Source of the DNA: Aquamicrobium sp. | GTDB lineage: Bacteria; Pseudomonadota; Alphaproteobacteria; Rhizobiales; Rhizobiaceae | Assembly (NCBI RefSeq): GCF_023954335.1 | Contig: NZ_JAMLIE010000004.1 | Location: 62,001 to 126,000, forward strand | Length of the DNA: 64,000 nt | Direction: 5' to 3' | Shown here: positions 46,028-55,238 of the stretch, one piece after another | Position numbering within the stretch: position 1 is the first letter of the stretch | Layout: each line of letters begins with the position of its first letter | Position numbers and translations under genes: made by a program | The notes under the pieces: generated by a model | The model's input: the letters and a program-made list of their open reading frames with translations, nothing else | What the model was told of the DNA's origin: nothing | Databases searched by the model: none

Positions 46028-46402
46028 TCAGCCGCGCTTGGCGTCGACCGACAGGCCGCCCGGGCCGGAAACCGACAGCGCGAGGAAGCCGCCGACGAGG
46101 GCGATGTTCTTCCAGAACACGCTCGCCTCCTCCGGCGCGGAATGGCCGATGAAGGCGGTGGCGAGGCAGAAGGCGGCGAAGGCGTAGGCCGCCCAGCGGG
46201 TCTGGAAGCCGACGACGAGCGCGATGCCGCCGAGAACCTTGAGCGCGATGACCGCCCAGGTGACGAGCATCGGCGCGGGCATGCCGATGGAGCCCATGAA
46301 GCCGGCGAACCCGCCCGGGGCCATCAGCATCGGAATGCCGGAAATCAGGAACATCAGCGCCAGCAGGACGCGGGCGACGAGAAGGGTAAGGTCGTTTGCC
46401 AT
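46028..46402 (-). CDS. DoxX family membrane protein
   Basis: 124 residues, four hydrophobic segments (VARVLLALMFLISGIPMLM; TWAVIALKVLGGIALVVGF; AAYAFAAFCLATAFIGHS; WKNIALVGGFLALSVSGPGG). DoxX pattern: a conserved polar pair in the first two helices and the FWKNIALVGGFL motif. Proteins of this family are linked to thiol/redox stress responses; exact role here unknown. Confidence 0.88.
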   Translation of the reverse strand: MANDLTLLVARVLLALMFLISGIPMLMAPGGFAGFMGSIGMPAPMLVTWAVIALKVLGGIALVVGFQTRWAAYAFAAFCLATAFIGHSAPEEASVFWKNIALVGGFLALSVSGPGGLSVDAKRG

Positions 46403-46444
46403 GGGGCCTCTCCGTTATGGTCTACCCCAGATAGCCTAAACGAA

Positions 46445-46517
46445 CGGCGCGGCAAGTGCCGCGCCGCGAACTCAGCGTTTCTATTTTGTGAACGACTACA
46501 GAAAAGCGTTCACAAAA
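46445..46517. terminator. Hairpins downstream of fumC
   Basis: Two inverted repeats: CGGCGCGGCA/TGCCGCGCCG (46445-46466) and TTTTGTGAACG/CGTTCACAAAA (46484-46517). The second, nearest the fumC stop, has T-rich ends on the minus strand and is the likelier terminator of fumC. Confidence 0.5.
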
Positions 46518-46525
46518 ACTTGAAG

Positions 46526-47917
46526 TCAGCCCGGCTTCGTCATCAGCTCGGGGCGGACGATGGCGTCGTATTCGGCCTCCGTCACCAGCCCGGTGGCGAG
46601 GGCTTCCTCGCGCAGCGTGGTGCCGTTCTTGTGCGCGGTCTTGGCGATCTTGGCCGCGTTGTCGTAGCCGATCTTCGGCGCCAGCGCCGTCACCAGCATC
46701 AGCGAGCGCTCGACGCCGGCGCGGATGTTGTCCTCGCGCGGCTCGATGCCGACGACGCAATTGTCGGCGAAGGAATGGGCGGCGTCGGCGATCAGCCGCA
46801 CCGATTGCAGGAAGTTGTAGGCCATCACCGGATTGAACACGTTGAGCTCGAAATGGCCCTGGCTGCCGGCGAAGGTCAGCGCCGCGTGGTTGCCGAACAC
46901 CTGCACGCACACCTGCGTCAGCGCCTCGCACTGGGTCGGGTTGACCTTGCCCGGCATGATCGACGAGCCCGGCTCGTTCTCCGGCAGGGAAAGCTCGCCG
47001 AGGCCGGCGCGCGGGCCGGAGCCGAGGAAGCGGATGTCGTTGGCGATCTTGAACAGCGAGGCCGCGAGCGTGTTGATCGCGCCGTGGCTGAACACCATCG
47101 CGTCATGCGCGGCCAGCGCCTCGAACTTGTTCGGCGCGGTGGTGAAGGCGAGCCCGGTGATGGCAGCAATCTTCTGCGCCACCTTCTCGGCGAAGCCGAT
47201 GGGGGCGTTGAGGCCCGTGCCGACGGCGGTGCCGCCCTGCGCCAGCTGCATCAGCGCCGGCAGCGTCATCTCGATGCGCTCGATGCCGTTCTTCACTTGG
47301 CAAGCGTAGCCGGAGAACTCCTGCCCGAGCGTCAACGGCGTCGCGTCCTGCGTGTGGGTGCGGCCGATCTTGATGATGTGGTCCCAGGCCTTGGCCTTCG
47401 CGTCGAGCGCGGCGTAGAGCTTCTTCAGCGCCGGCAGCAGGCGGTTGACGATCTCCTCCGCGCCGGCGACGTGCATCGCGGTCGGGTAGGTGTCGTTGGA
47501 CGACTGGCTCATATTGACGTGGTCGTTGGGGTGAACCGGCTTCTTCGAGCCCATCTCGCCGCCCAGCATCTCGATGGCGCGGTTGGAGATCACCTCGTTG
47601 GCATTCATGTTTGATTGGGTGCCGGAGCCGGTCTGCCAGACGACGAGCGGGAAATGCGTGTCGAGCTTGCCGTCGATCACCTCCTGCGCCGCCTTGATGA
47701 TGGTCTCGCCGATCTTGGGGTCGAGCCGGCCGAGCTCCATGTTGGCCTCGGCGGCGGCGCGCTTGACGATGCCGAGCGCGCGCACGATGGGCAGAGGCTG
47801 CTTTTCCCAGCCGATCCTGAAATTGCCCTTGCTGCGCTCCGCCTGCGCGCCCCAGTAGCGGTCGGCCGCCACCTCAATGGGGCCGAACGTGTCTGTCTCG
47901 GTGCGGGTCTTCGTCAT
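46526..47917 (-). CDS. fumC: Fumarate hydratase class II
   Basis: 463 residues from ATG 47917 with GGGAG 7 bases upstream. The superfamily signature GSSIMPGKVNPTQCE is present, with SSNDTYPTAMHV and GRTHTQDATPLTLGQEF, the substrate-site loops. Oxygen-stable fumarase of the TCA cycle, without iron-sulfur cluster. Single gene; length typical. Confidence 0.96.
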   Translation of the reverse strand: MTKTRTETDTFGPIEVAADRYWGAQAERSKGNFRIGWEKQPLPIVRALGIVKRAAAEANMELGRLDPKIGETIIKAAQEVIDGKLDTHFPLVVWQTGSGTQSNMNANEVISNRAIEMLGGEMGSKKPVHPNDHVNMSQSSNDTYPTAMHVAGAEEIVNRLLPALKKLYAALDAKAKAWDHIIKIGRTHTQDATPLTLGQEFSGYACQVKNGIERIEMTLPALMQLAQGGTAVGTGLNAPIGFAEKVAQKIAAITGLAFTTAPNKFEALAAHDAMVFSHGAINTLAASLFKIANDIRFLGSGPRAGLGELSLPENEPGSSIMPGKVNPTQCEALTQVCVQVFGNHAALTFAGSQGHFELNVFNPVMAYNFLQSVRLIADAAHSFADNCVVGIEPREDNIRAGVERSLMLVTALAPKIGYDNAAKIAKTAHKNGTTLREEALATGLVTEAEYDAIVRPELMTKPG

Positions 47918-47996
47918 CTCGGTCTCCCTGTCATCGCTTCGCGGCTGGCGCGGTCGCGCCTGAATAGGCCCGCCGCGCGCGGCGCACAAGGCGTCT

Positions 47997-48443
47997 TCAG
48001 CGCCTGTCGCGGAAGAACGATTTCAGCAGGGCCGCCGCCCGTCGTTCGGAGAGGCCCGCATAGGTTTCGGGCGCGTGATGGCAGGTCGGCTGGGCATAGA
48101 GGCGCACGCCCGAGACCACCGCGCCGCCCTTCTCGTCGACCGCGCCGAAATAGAGCCGGCGGATGCGCGCGAACGAGATCGCCGCCGCGCACATCGGGCA
48201 AGGCTCGAGCGTGACGTAAAGGTCGGCGTCCGGGAGCCGTTCGCTCCCCGTCAGCCGGCAGGCCTCGCGGATGGCCAGAACCTCGGCATGGGCGGTGGGA
48301 TCGTTGAGCTCGCGGGTGCGGTTGCCGGCGCGGGCGAGGATTTCGCCGCCGGCGACCACGATCGCGCCGATCGGCACCTCGCCGCGCCGCGCCGCCGCTT
48401 CCGCTTCCGCGAAGGCCGCCTCCATGAAGGGGGATGGTTTCAT
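47997..48443 (-). CDS. tadA: tRNA-specific adenosine deaminase
   Basis: 148 residues. Zinc and catalytic motif HAEVLAIREA (H and E) and PCPMCAAAI (two Cys). Other conserved parts: RRGEVPIGAIVV and GNRTRELNDPTAHAE. It makes inosine at position 34 of tRNA-Arg(ACG). Divergent from rluB, with a 78-base intergenic region. Confidence 0.93.
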   Translation of the reverse strand: MKPSPFMEAAFAEAEAAARRGEVPIGAIVVAGGEILARAGNRTRELNDPTAHAEVLAIREACRLTGSERLPDADLYVTLEPCPMCAAAISFARIRRLYFGAVDEKGGAVVSGVRLYAQPTCHHAPETYAGLSERRAAALLKSFFRDRR

Positions 48444-48521
48444 GCGTCCGCCGCCGATGACATTTCACTCGCAAGGCCATAAAGGCTCTGATAGTTACCC
48501 GCGCTGAAAGGCGAGCGCCAT

Positions 48522-50459
48522 ATGAACGACGACAGAAAAAAGCCTGCCCGCGGGGGCGGTAATGGCCGCGGCGGCGCTGGCGACGGCGGCAAGCCGCGCT
48601 TCGCAAAGCCCGGCGGCGACAAGCCGCGCACAGGCCCACGCACAGGCAAGCCCGGCGCGGGCAAGTGGAAGCCCCGCGAACAGACCGAGGCCGCGGGCGA
48701 GGAGCGCCGCCCGCGCAAGCCCTATGCGCCGCGCGATGGCGACGGGCCGAAATTCGACAAGCCGCGTGGCGACAAGCCCCGTTTCGACGGTCCCCGCCAG
48801 CCGCGCGAGGATGGCGGCGAGGCGAAAAAGACCTTCCAGCGTCAGGACGGCATGAAGCGCGCCTCCGCCAAGACCGCGGACGGCAGGCCGATGAAGCCGC
48901 GCCCCGGCAAGTGGGTGCGCCGCGAGGCGGCGGCGGAAGCCGGAGACGGCGAGCGCCGTGCGCGAAAACCCTATGCCCCGCGCGACGGCGACAAGCCCGC
49001 CTATGACAAGCCGCGCTTCGCCAAGCCCGGCGACAAGCCTCGTTTCGACGGCCCACGCAAGCCGCGTGACGGCGAGGCGAAACCCTTCCGCCGGCAGGAC
49101 GGCGAGAAGCGCGCTTTCGTCAAGCGCGACGACAAGGACGCCGCCCCCCGCCTCGGCCGGCGCGAGCGCGAGGACGCGCAAGGGGCGGAGCAGGAAGAAG
49201 GCGGCGAGGAGCGCATCGCCCGCCGGCTGGCGCGCGCCGGCGTCGCCTCGCGCCGCGACGCCGAGGAGATGATCGCCGCCGGGCGCGTCACGCTGAACGG
49301 CAAGGTGCTCGACACGCCGGCCGTCAATGTCGGCGCGCGCGACCGCATCGAGATCGACGGCAAGCCAATCCCCGACATCGAGCGTACGCGGCTGTTCCTG
49401 TTCCACAAGCCGGCCGGCGTGGTGACGACCAGCCGCGACCCCGAAGGCCGGCGCACCGTGTTCGACGTGCTGCCCAAGGGCCTGCCACGGCTGATGACCG
49501 TCGGCCGCCTCGACATCAACACCCAAGGGCTGCTGCTCCTGACCAACGACGGCGGCCTGTCGCGCGTGCTGGAATTGCCGGCGACCGGCTGGCTGCGCCG
49601 CTACCGCGTGCGCGTCCACGGCAAGGTCGAGCCGGGGGCGCTCGAAGGACTGAAGGAAGGCATCGCCGTCGACGGCGTGTTCTACGGCGCGGTCGAGGCG
49701 ACGCTCGACCGCGAGCAGGGCTCCAACGCCTGGCTGACCATCGGCCTGCGCGAGGGCAAGAACCGGGAAGTGAAGAACATCCTCGGCGCGCTCGGGCTCG
49801 ACGTGACGCGGCTGATCCGCGTCTCCTACGGGCCGTTCCAGCTCGGCGACCTGCCCGAGGGCGAGCTGCGCGAACTGAAGGGCAAGTATCTGCGCGACCA
49901 GCTCGGCGAGCGGCTGATCGAGGAATCGGGCGCGAATTTCGACGCCCCGATCCTCAATGCCTTTTCCAGCAAGGACGAGGCGGCAGGCCCCGCACGCAAG
50001 GACAAGCCGCGGCCCCACCGTGGCGAGGACGCCCGCGAGGCACGGCGCGAGGACGCGCTCGGCCGGCTCGATACCCGCAAGCCCGCATTCGGAAAGCCGG
50101 GCGGCAAACCCGGCGGCAAACGGGATGACCGCGACGGGCGTCCCGCGCCGAAGGGCCGCTTCGGCAAGCCGGACTTCCGCGAGGACCGCAAGGAGGAGCG
50201 GCCGCGCTCCCGCACCGCCAATGTGTGGATGGCCCCGGGCGCCAAGCCGATGGGCGAGAAGAAGAAGGCCGCCCTCGCCGAGCGCACAGAAGGCCGCCGC
50301 TATGCCGGCAAGCCGCGCCCCGAGGGCAGGCCCGGCGCGAAGGCGGGCGACAAGCCGCGCTTCGGGAGCAAACCGGGGGGGGGCAAGCCCGGTGGAAGCA
50401 AGCCCGGCGGCAGGCCCGGGGGCCGTGGCGGCCCGCGCAAGCCGCGCGGCGAGGATTGA
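48522..50459 (+). CDS. rluB: Ribosomal large subunit pseudouridine synthase B with long disordered tails
   Basis: 645 residues, more than twice the common length. Residues 1-225 are low-complexity, rich in K, R, G, P and D, with repeats such as KPRFDGPR and RKPYAPRDGD. An S4 RNA-binding domain follows at about 229-275 (RIARRLARAGVASRRDAEEM), then the RsuA/RluB catalytic domain with GRLDINTQGLLLLTNDGG (catalytic Asp331). From about 490 another basic tail (KPGGKPGGK, GRPGGRGGPRKPRGED) ends the chain. It pseudouridylates 23S rRNA in the cytoplasm. The tails probably bind RNA nonspecifically. Overlaps rsmD by one base. Confidence 0.9.
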   Translation: MNDDRKKPARGGGNGRGGAGDGGKPRFAKPGGDKPRTGPRTGKPGAGKWKPREQTEAAGEERRPRKPYAPRDGDGPKFDKPRGDKPRFDGPRQPREDGGEAKKTFQRQDGMKRASAKTADGRPMKPRPGKWVRREAAAEAGDGERRARKPYAPRDGDKPAYDKPRFAKPGDKPRFDGPRKPRDGEAKPFRRQDGEKRAFVKRDDKDAAPRLGRREREDAQGAEQEEGGEERIARRLARAGVASRRDAEEMIAAGRVTLNGKVLDTPAVNVGARDRIEIDGKPIPDIERTRLFLFHKPAGVVTTSRDPEGRRTVFDVLPKGLPRLMTVGRLDINTQGLLLLTNDGGLSRVLELPATGWLRRYRVRVHGKVEPGALEGLKEGIAVDGVFYGAVEATLDREQGSNAWLTIGLREGKNREVKNILGALGLDVTRLIRVSYGPFQLGDLPEGELRELKGKYLRDQLGERLIEESGANFDAPILNAFSSKDEAAGPARKDKPRPHRGEDAREARREDALGRLDTRKPAFGKPGGKPGGKRDDRDGRPAPKGRFGKPDFREDRKEERPRSRTANVWMAPGAKPMGEKKKAALAERTEGRRYAGKPRPEGRPGAKAGDKPRFGSKPGGGKPGGSKPGGRPGGRGGPRKPRGED

Positions 50460-51013
50460 TGCGCATCGTCGGCGGGAGCCTGCGCGGCCGGCCGCTGGCG
50501 GCGCCGCGCTCGGATTCGATCCGTCCGACCAGCGACCGCACCCGCGAGGCGGTGTTCAACGTCATCGCCCACACATGGCCGGAACGGCTGGACGGCGCGC
50601 GCGTCCTCGACCTTTTCTCCGGCACCGGCGCGCTCGGTCTTGAGGCGCTGTCGCGCGGCGCGGCGCAGTGCCTGTTCATCGAGGAGTCGGCCGAGGGGCG
50701 CGGCCTGATCCGCACCAATATCGAGGAATTCGGCCTTCAGGGCCGCGCGAAAATCTTCCGCCGCGATGCGGCGCGGCTCGGCGAGGTCGGCACCATCGCC
50801 CCCTTCGATCTCGTCTTCGCCGACCCGCCCTACGGCAAGGGGCTGGCCGAGCGCGCGCTGCAATCGGCGCTGGCCGGCGGCTGGCTGACGGCGGACGCGC
50901 TCGTCATCGTCGAGGAAGCTGCGGCCTCCCCCTTCCAGCCGGTCGAGGGGCTGGCGCTCATCGAACGGCGCGAATGGGGCGACACGAGCGTGACATTCAG
51001 CGCCCGTACCTGA
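50459..51013 (+). CDS. rsmD: 16S rRNA (guanine(966)-N(2))-methyltransferase
   Basis: 184 residues. MRIVGGSLRGRPLAAP and RPTSDRTREAVFNVI are the RsmD opening. SAM site RVLDLFSGTGALGLEALSRG, catalytic motif FADPPYGKG. It methylates G966 of 16S rRNA. The TGATG overlap with rluB couples two rRNA-modifying enzymes. Confidence 0.95.
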   Translation: MRIVGGSLRGRPLAAPRSDSIRPTSDRTREAVFNVIAHTWPERLDGARVLDLFSGTGALGLEALSRGAAQCLFIEESAEGRGLIRTNIEEFGLQGRAKIFRRDAARLGEVGTIAPFDLVFADPPYGKGLAERALQSALAGGWLTADALVIVEEAAASPFQPVEGLALIERREWGDTSVTFSART

Positions 51014-51076
51014 ATTCGGCCACTGTTGCGAGGGACAGAATCGCCGCGGCCGTTCGCGCGGATACGCATGACTGGC

Positions 51077-51126
51077 CAGCGCCTTGCGCGCGGGGGTTTG
51101 TCAGCGCCTTATGCGCGGTGGTTTGC
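51077..51126 (+). repeat. Imperfect tandem 25-bp repeat upstream of M16 peptidase genes
   Basis: CAGCGCCTTGCGCGCGGGGG-type unit at 51077-51101 and again at 51102-51126 with few changes. It lies about 50 bases before the first peptidase ATG within the 164-base gap after rsmD, so it may overlap the promoter. Confidence 0.6.
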
Positions 51127-51177
51127 TTGCGCGGCATCAGGCGCTATCTGTGCGGGCCAGGGAAGAAGGATGTGCTC

Positions 51178-52539
51178 ATGGATGTGATTCGCTCTCAAGG
51201 ACCGGCAGCCGCCCTGCGCGCCGCGCTCGCCGCCGGCCTCATCGCCCTGACGCCGGTCGGCGCCGTCGCCGAGGGCGCGCCGCTGATCGAGAATTTCGCC
51301 CTCGACAACGGGCTCGAGGTCGTCGTCATTCCCGACCACCGCGCCCCGGTCGTCACCCACATGCTGTGGTACAAGGTCGGCTCGGCCGACGAGGACCCCG
51401 GCAAGTCGGGCATCGCCCATTTCTTCGAGCACCTGATGTTCAAGGGCACGGCCGAATACGGGCCGGGCGTGTTCTCGGCCCGCATCGCCGATGTCGGCGG
51501 CCGCGAGAACGCCTTCACCTCCTATGATTACACCGCCTACTACCAGCAGGTCGCGCCCGACATGCTGCCCGAGATGATGGCGATGGAAGCCGACCGGATG
51601 ACCAACCTCGTCCTGACCGACGACGTGATCGGGCCCGAGCGCGACGTGGTCATCGAGGAGCGCAACTCGCGGGTGGAGAACGACCCGCGCTCGCTGCTCT
51701 CGGAGGAGGTGAGCGCGACGCTCTACCAGAATCATCCCTACCGCATCCCGGTCATCGGCTGGATGCACGAGATCGAGAAGCTGAACCGCGAGGACGCCAT
51801 CGATTTCTACCGCCGCTACTACGCGCCCAACAACGCCATCCTGGTGGTGGCGGGCGACGTCGACGCCGCGACCGTTCGCAGGCTGGCGCAGGACACCTAC
51901 GGCAAGATCGCGCGCGGGCCGGACCTGCCGCCGCGCCTGCGCCCGACCGAGCCGGAGCAGAACACCCGCCGCACCGTGACGCTCAGCGACGAGCGCGTCG
52001 GCGTGCCGAGCTATTCCGAGCGATGGCTGGTCCCCTCCTACACCACGGCGGAAGAGGGTCAGGCCGAGGCGCTCGACATCCTGTCCGAGGTGCTCGGCGG
52101 CGGCGTGCGCTCACGCCTCTATCAGGAGCTGGTGGTCAGGCAGGGCATCGCCTCGTCGGCGATGGCCTACTACCAGGGCACCTCCCTCGACGACACGATG
52201 TTCATGGTGCTCGGCTCGCCGCGCGGCGAGGCGACCCTTGAGGACGTCGAGAAGGCCATCGACGCCGAGATCGCGAAGATCGTCGCCGACGGCGTCACCG
52301 AGGAGGAAGTGGAGAAGGCCAAGATGCGCTTCGTCCGCTCGATGATCTTCGCCCGCGACGAGCAGGACGGCATGGCGCGCATCTATGGCTCGACGCTGGC
52401 GACCGGCGGAACGGTCGAGGACATCACCAGTTGGCCCGATCGCATCCGCGCCGTCACGGCCGAGGACGTCAAGGACGCAGCCGCGCACTGGCTCGACGAG
52501 CGCCGCGCCGTCGCCGCCTATCTCTTGCCCAAGGAGTGA
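51178..52539 (+). CDS. M16 family zinc peptidase (active subunit)
   Basis: 453 residues. Signal peptide (ALRAALAAGLIALTPVGAVA) suggests the periplasm. Inverted zinc motif HFFEH (His81, Glu84, His85) in GIAHFFEHLMFKGT, with the downstream Glu in the E-rich helix after ERDVVIEERNSRVE. The C-terminal half has LGGGVRSRLYQELVVRQGIA, the substrate-binding R/Y region. GAAGGA before the ATG. It should pair with the next gene to form an open chamber peptidase. Confidence 0.9.
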   Translation: MDVIRSQGPAAALRAALAAGLIALTPVGAVAEGAPLIENFALDNGLEVVVIPDHRAPVVTHMLWYKVGSADEDPGKSGIAHFFEHLMFKGTAEYGPGVFSARIADVGGRENAFTSYDYTAYYQQVAPDMLPEMMAMEADRMTNLVLTDDVIGPERDVVIEERNSRVENDPRSLLSEEVSATLYQNHPYRIPVIGWMHEIEKLNREDAIDFYRRYYAPNNAILVVAGDVDAATVRRLAQDTYGKIARGPDLPPRLRPTEPEQNTRRTVTLSDERVGVPSYSERWLVPSYTTAEEGQAEALDILSEVLGGGVRSRLYQELVVRQGIASSAMAYYQGTSLDDTMFMVLGSPRGEATLEDVEKAIDAEIAKIVADGVTEEEVEKAKMRFVRSMIFARDEQDGMARIYGSTLATGGTVEDITSWPDRIRAVTAEDVKDAAAHWLDERRAVAAYLLPKE

Positions 52540-52547
52540 GACCGACC

Positions 52548-53918
52548 ATGAGAAACGTGGAAAAGGCCAATCGCTTCGCCGCCCATCGCTTCACGGGCGC
52601 GCTGACGGTCCTCCTGCTCGCCGTCGTCTTCCTCACCTTCCCGGCGCTGGCGCCCGCCCGCGCCGAGGTCGATATACAGGAAGTGAAATCCCCCGGCGGC
52701 ATCACCGCATGGCTGGTCGAGGACTACACCGTCCCCATCGTCACCGTGAACTTCGCCTTCAAGGGCGGCAGCGTGCAGGACCCGGCCGGCAAGGACGGGC
52801 TCTCCAACCTGATGGCGGGCCTGTTCGACGAGGGCGCCGGCGACCTCGACGCCGACGCCTTCCAGGAACGGCTCGACGATGTCGGCGCGGAGATGAGCTT
52901 CGACGCGCGGCGCGACGCGGTCTACGGCACGATGCGCATGCTGGCCGAGGAACGCGAGTCCGCGTTCGAGCTGCTGCGGCTTGCGGTCAACCAGCCGCGC
53001 TTCGATGCCGAGCCGGTCGAGCGCATCCGCGCCCAGATCCTCACCGGCATCCAGCGCGACATGCGTGACCCCAACGCGCTCGGCCGCGAGGAGTTCGCGC
53101 GCGCGCTCTATGGTGACCACCCCTATGCCCGCCGCGCCGAGGGCACGGTCGAAACGCTCGCCACCATCACTGCCGACGATCTTCATGCGCTGCATGGCCG
53201 CACCTTCGCCCGCTCCGGCCTCAACGTCGCCGTGGTCGGCGCCATCGACGCCGAGACGCTGAAGGCAGAGCTTGACCGGGTGTTCGGCGGCCTGCCGGCC
53301 GAGCAGGGCCTCGAGTCGGTCGGCAAGGCGCAGATCAGGTTCGACCAGCGGGTCAACTACGTCTACGCCCTGCCGCAGGCGTCGCTCCAGCTCGTCTATC
53401 CCGGCGTCGAGCGCGAGGACCCGACCTTCTTCGCCGCCTTCCTGATGAACCATGTGCTCGGCGGCGGCACCTTCTCCTCGCGCCTGTTCGACGAGGTGCG
53501 CGAGAAGCGCGGGCTCGCCTACGGCGTCGGCTCGTCGCTCATCACCAGCGACCTTGCCGACATGCTTATGATCGGCACGTCGACGCGCGCCGACCGGGCG
53601 CAGGAAGCCCTCGGCGTCATCCGCGACGTGATCAGGGACGTCGCCGAGAACGGCGTCACCGAGCAGGAGCTCGCCAAGGCCAAGACGTATCTGGTCGGCG
53701 CCTACCCGATCAACAACCTCGATTCGTCGACCGCGGTCGCCCGCACCCTGCTCGAACTGCAGAAGGACGGGCGCGGCATCGACTATATCGAGCGCCGCGT
53801 CGAGCTGATCGAGGCGGTCACGCTCGACGAGGTCAGGGAAGCCGCCGCGAAGCTGCTGACGGCGGAGCCGGCCGTGCTGGTGATCGGCCCGGAGGCGAAT
53901 AACGGCGACGGCGGCTGA
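52548..53918 (+). CDS. M16 family peptidase-like protein (inactive partner)
   Basis: 456 residues. N-terminal signal/anchor (LTVLLLAVVFLTFPALAPARA). The zinc motif is missing: where HxxEH should be it reads GLSNLMAGLFDEG. The C-terminal R/Y motif survives (LGGGTFSSRLFDEVREKRGL). This is how the noncatalytic half of M16B pairs looks; it should hold substrate for the active subunit encoded 8 bases upstream. Confidence 0.88.
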   Translation: MRNVEKANRFAAHRFTGALTVLLLAVVFLTFPALAPARAEVDIQEVKSPGGITAWLVEDYTVPIVTVNFAFKGGSVQDPAGKDGLSNLMAGLFDEGAGDLDADAFQERLDDVGAEMSFDARRDAVYGTMRMLAEERESAFELLRLAVNQPRFDAEPVERIRAQILTGIQRDMRDPNALGREEFARALYGDHPYARRAEGTVETLATITADDLHALHGRTFARSGLNVAVVGAIDAETLKAELDRVFGGLPAEQGLESVGKAQIRFDQRVNYVYALPQASLQLVYPGVEREDPTFFAAFLMNHVLGGGTFSSRLFDEVREKRGLAYGVGSSLITSDLADMLMIGTSTRADRAQEALGVIRDVIRDVAENGVTEQELAKAKTYLVGAYPINNLDSSTAVARTLLELQKDGRGIDYIERRVELIEAVTLDEVREAAAKLLTAEPAVLVIGPEANNGDGG

Positions 53919-53931
53919 GGCGAGAAGCCCG

Positions 53932-54822
53932 ATGGGCGAGGCCATGCCGGAAACGATACCGGGAACGGACCATGCCCCGCCGCCCGGCCCGACCTTCGCC
54001 GTCGCCTTCGGCGGCGGTGGCGCGCGCGGGCTGGCGCATATCCACGTCATCCGCGCGCTCGACGAGCTGGGCATCCGCCCCGTCGCCATCGCCGGCTCGT
54101 CCATCGGCGCGATGATGGGCGCGGCCATGGCAGCCGGCATGCGCGGCAGCGACATCGAGGACCACGCCCGCGCCGTGCTGTCCAACCGCGGCGAGGCGAT
54201 GACCCGCATGTGGCGCAGCCTGCCGCGCAGCGTCGGCGAGCTGGTGGCCGGCGGCATCCGCCTCGGCCAGTTCGACATCGGGCGCATCCTGCGTGCCTTC
54301 ATGCCCGAGCCCGTTCCCCAGCGCATCGAGGACATGGAAATCCCGCTCCAGGTCACGGCAACCGATTTCTACGGCCATGACGAGCATGTGTTCGCCGAGG
54401 GCGATCTGTTCACAGCGCTCGCCGCCTCGGCGGCGCTGCCGGCGATCTTCCGCCCGGTGAGCCACGAGGGACGCCTGCTGATCGACGGCGGCATCACCAA
54501 CCCGGTGCCGTTCGACCTGCTGCACGGCAAGGCCGACATCGTCATCGGCGTCGATGTCGTCGGCGGGCCGATGGGCGACGCACGCGGCCGCCCCTCCTCG
54601 CTCGATCTCCTGATGGGCGCGAGCCAGATCATGATGGAGGCGATCGTCGAATTGAAGCTGCGCCAGACCCAGCCGCACATCCTGCTGCGCCCGCCGGTCG
54701 CGCATTTCGGCGTCCTCGACTTCCTCAAGGTCGAGCGCGTGCTCGGCGAGACGAGCCCGATCCGCGACGAGCTGAAGCGCGAGATCGACAGGGCGAGCGA
54801 GCGCCACCTGCGCCGGCTGTGA
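53932..54822 (+). CDS. Patatin-like phospholipase (RssA-type)
   Basis: 296 residues. Glycine-rich oxyanion loop FGGGGARGLAH, nucleophile elbow GSSIG (GXSXG) and the DGG with catalytic Asp in LIDGGITNPVPFD. No signal peptide. It hydrolyses acyl esters of lipids. An internal ATG 12 bases on is an alternative start. It is 13 bases after the peptidase pair. Confidence 0.9.
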   Translation: MGEAMPETIPGTDHAPPPGPTFAVAFGGGGARGLAHIHVIRALDELGIRPVAIAGSSIGAMMGAAMAAGMRGSDIEDHARAVLSNRGEAMTRMWRSLPRSVGELVAGGIRLGQFDIGRILRAFMPEPVPQRIEDMEIPLQVTATDFYGHDEHVFAEGDLFTALAASAALPAIFRPVSHEGRLLIDGGITNPVPFDLLHGKADIVIGVDVVGGPMGDARGRPSSLDLLMGASQIMMEAIVELKLRQTQPHILLRPPVAHFGVLDFLKVERVLGETSPIRDELKREIDRASERHLRRL

Positions 54823-54915
54823 CGGGATCGCGCAATATTACACGCCTTCAGGCGCCGTGACCGAACATTGCCACAATCGTCCCCGATCAATGGACGGGTA
54901 CGGGAGGTGATGGTC

Positions 54916-55119
54916 ATGAAACGTGAAATTTCCGAAGCGGCGCTTCCCGGGCGGACGGTCGACCTGTGGACCCCGTGGGGCATCCTGCGCCTGACCGACC
55001 CGGACGACGCGGCGAGGCCGGAGCGCAAGCCGCGTCCCCGCCTCTGGATGCGCCCCGCCGGCGAAAGGCCGGTCCACGAGCGGCCCACCCGCGAACGGGA
55101 CATCGAGACGCGCGCCTGA
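54916..55119 (+). CDS. Small hypothetical protein (67 aa)
   Basis: GGGAGGTGAT directly before ATG 54916 is one of the strongest ribosome binding sites in the window. MKREISEAALPGRTVDLWTP then GILRLTDPDDAARPERK; the C-terminal half is Arg/Pro rich (RPAGERPVHERPTRERD) and probably disordered. Family not recognised. It stands alone between the patatin and pmbA genes. Confidence 0.65.
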   Translation: MKREISEAALPGRTVDLWTPWGILRLTDPDDAARPERKPRPRLWMRPAGERPVHERPTRERDIETRA

Positions 55120-55238
55120 CAGCCGCCTGACCGGCATCACGCCCGGCATCACGCATTGCATCAGGGCCGCGGGAACCATAGATGGGAGGCGAAGCCGCAA
55201 GGCGCACCGCCAAGCCCCGTGAAGGAACCCGCCGTCCC

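Noticed and set aside
48522..49200. Repeats in rluB as a CRISPR or DNA repeat array
   Set aside because: The repetition follows codons for K, P, R, G and D and has no constant spacer length; it is protein-level repetition.
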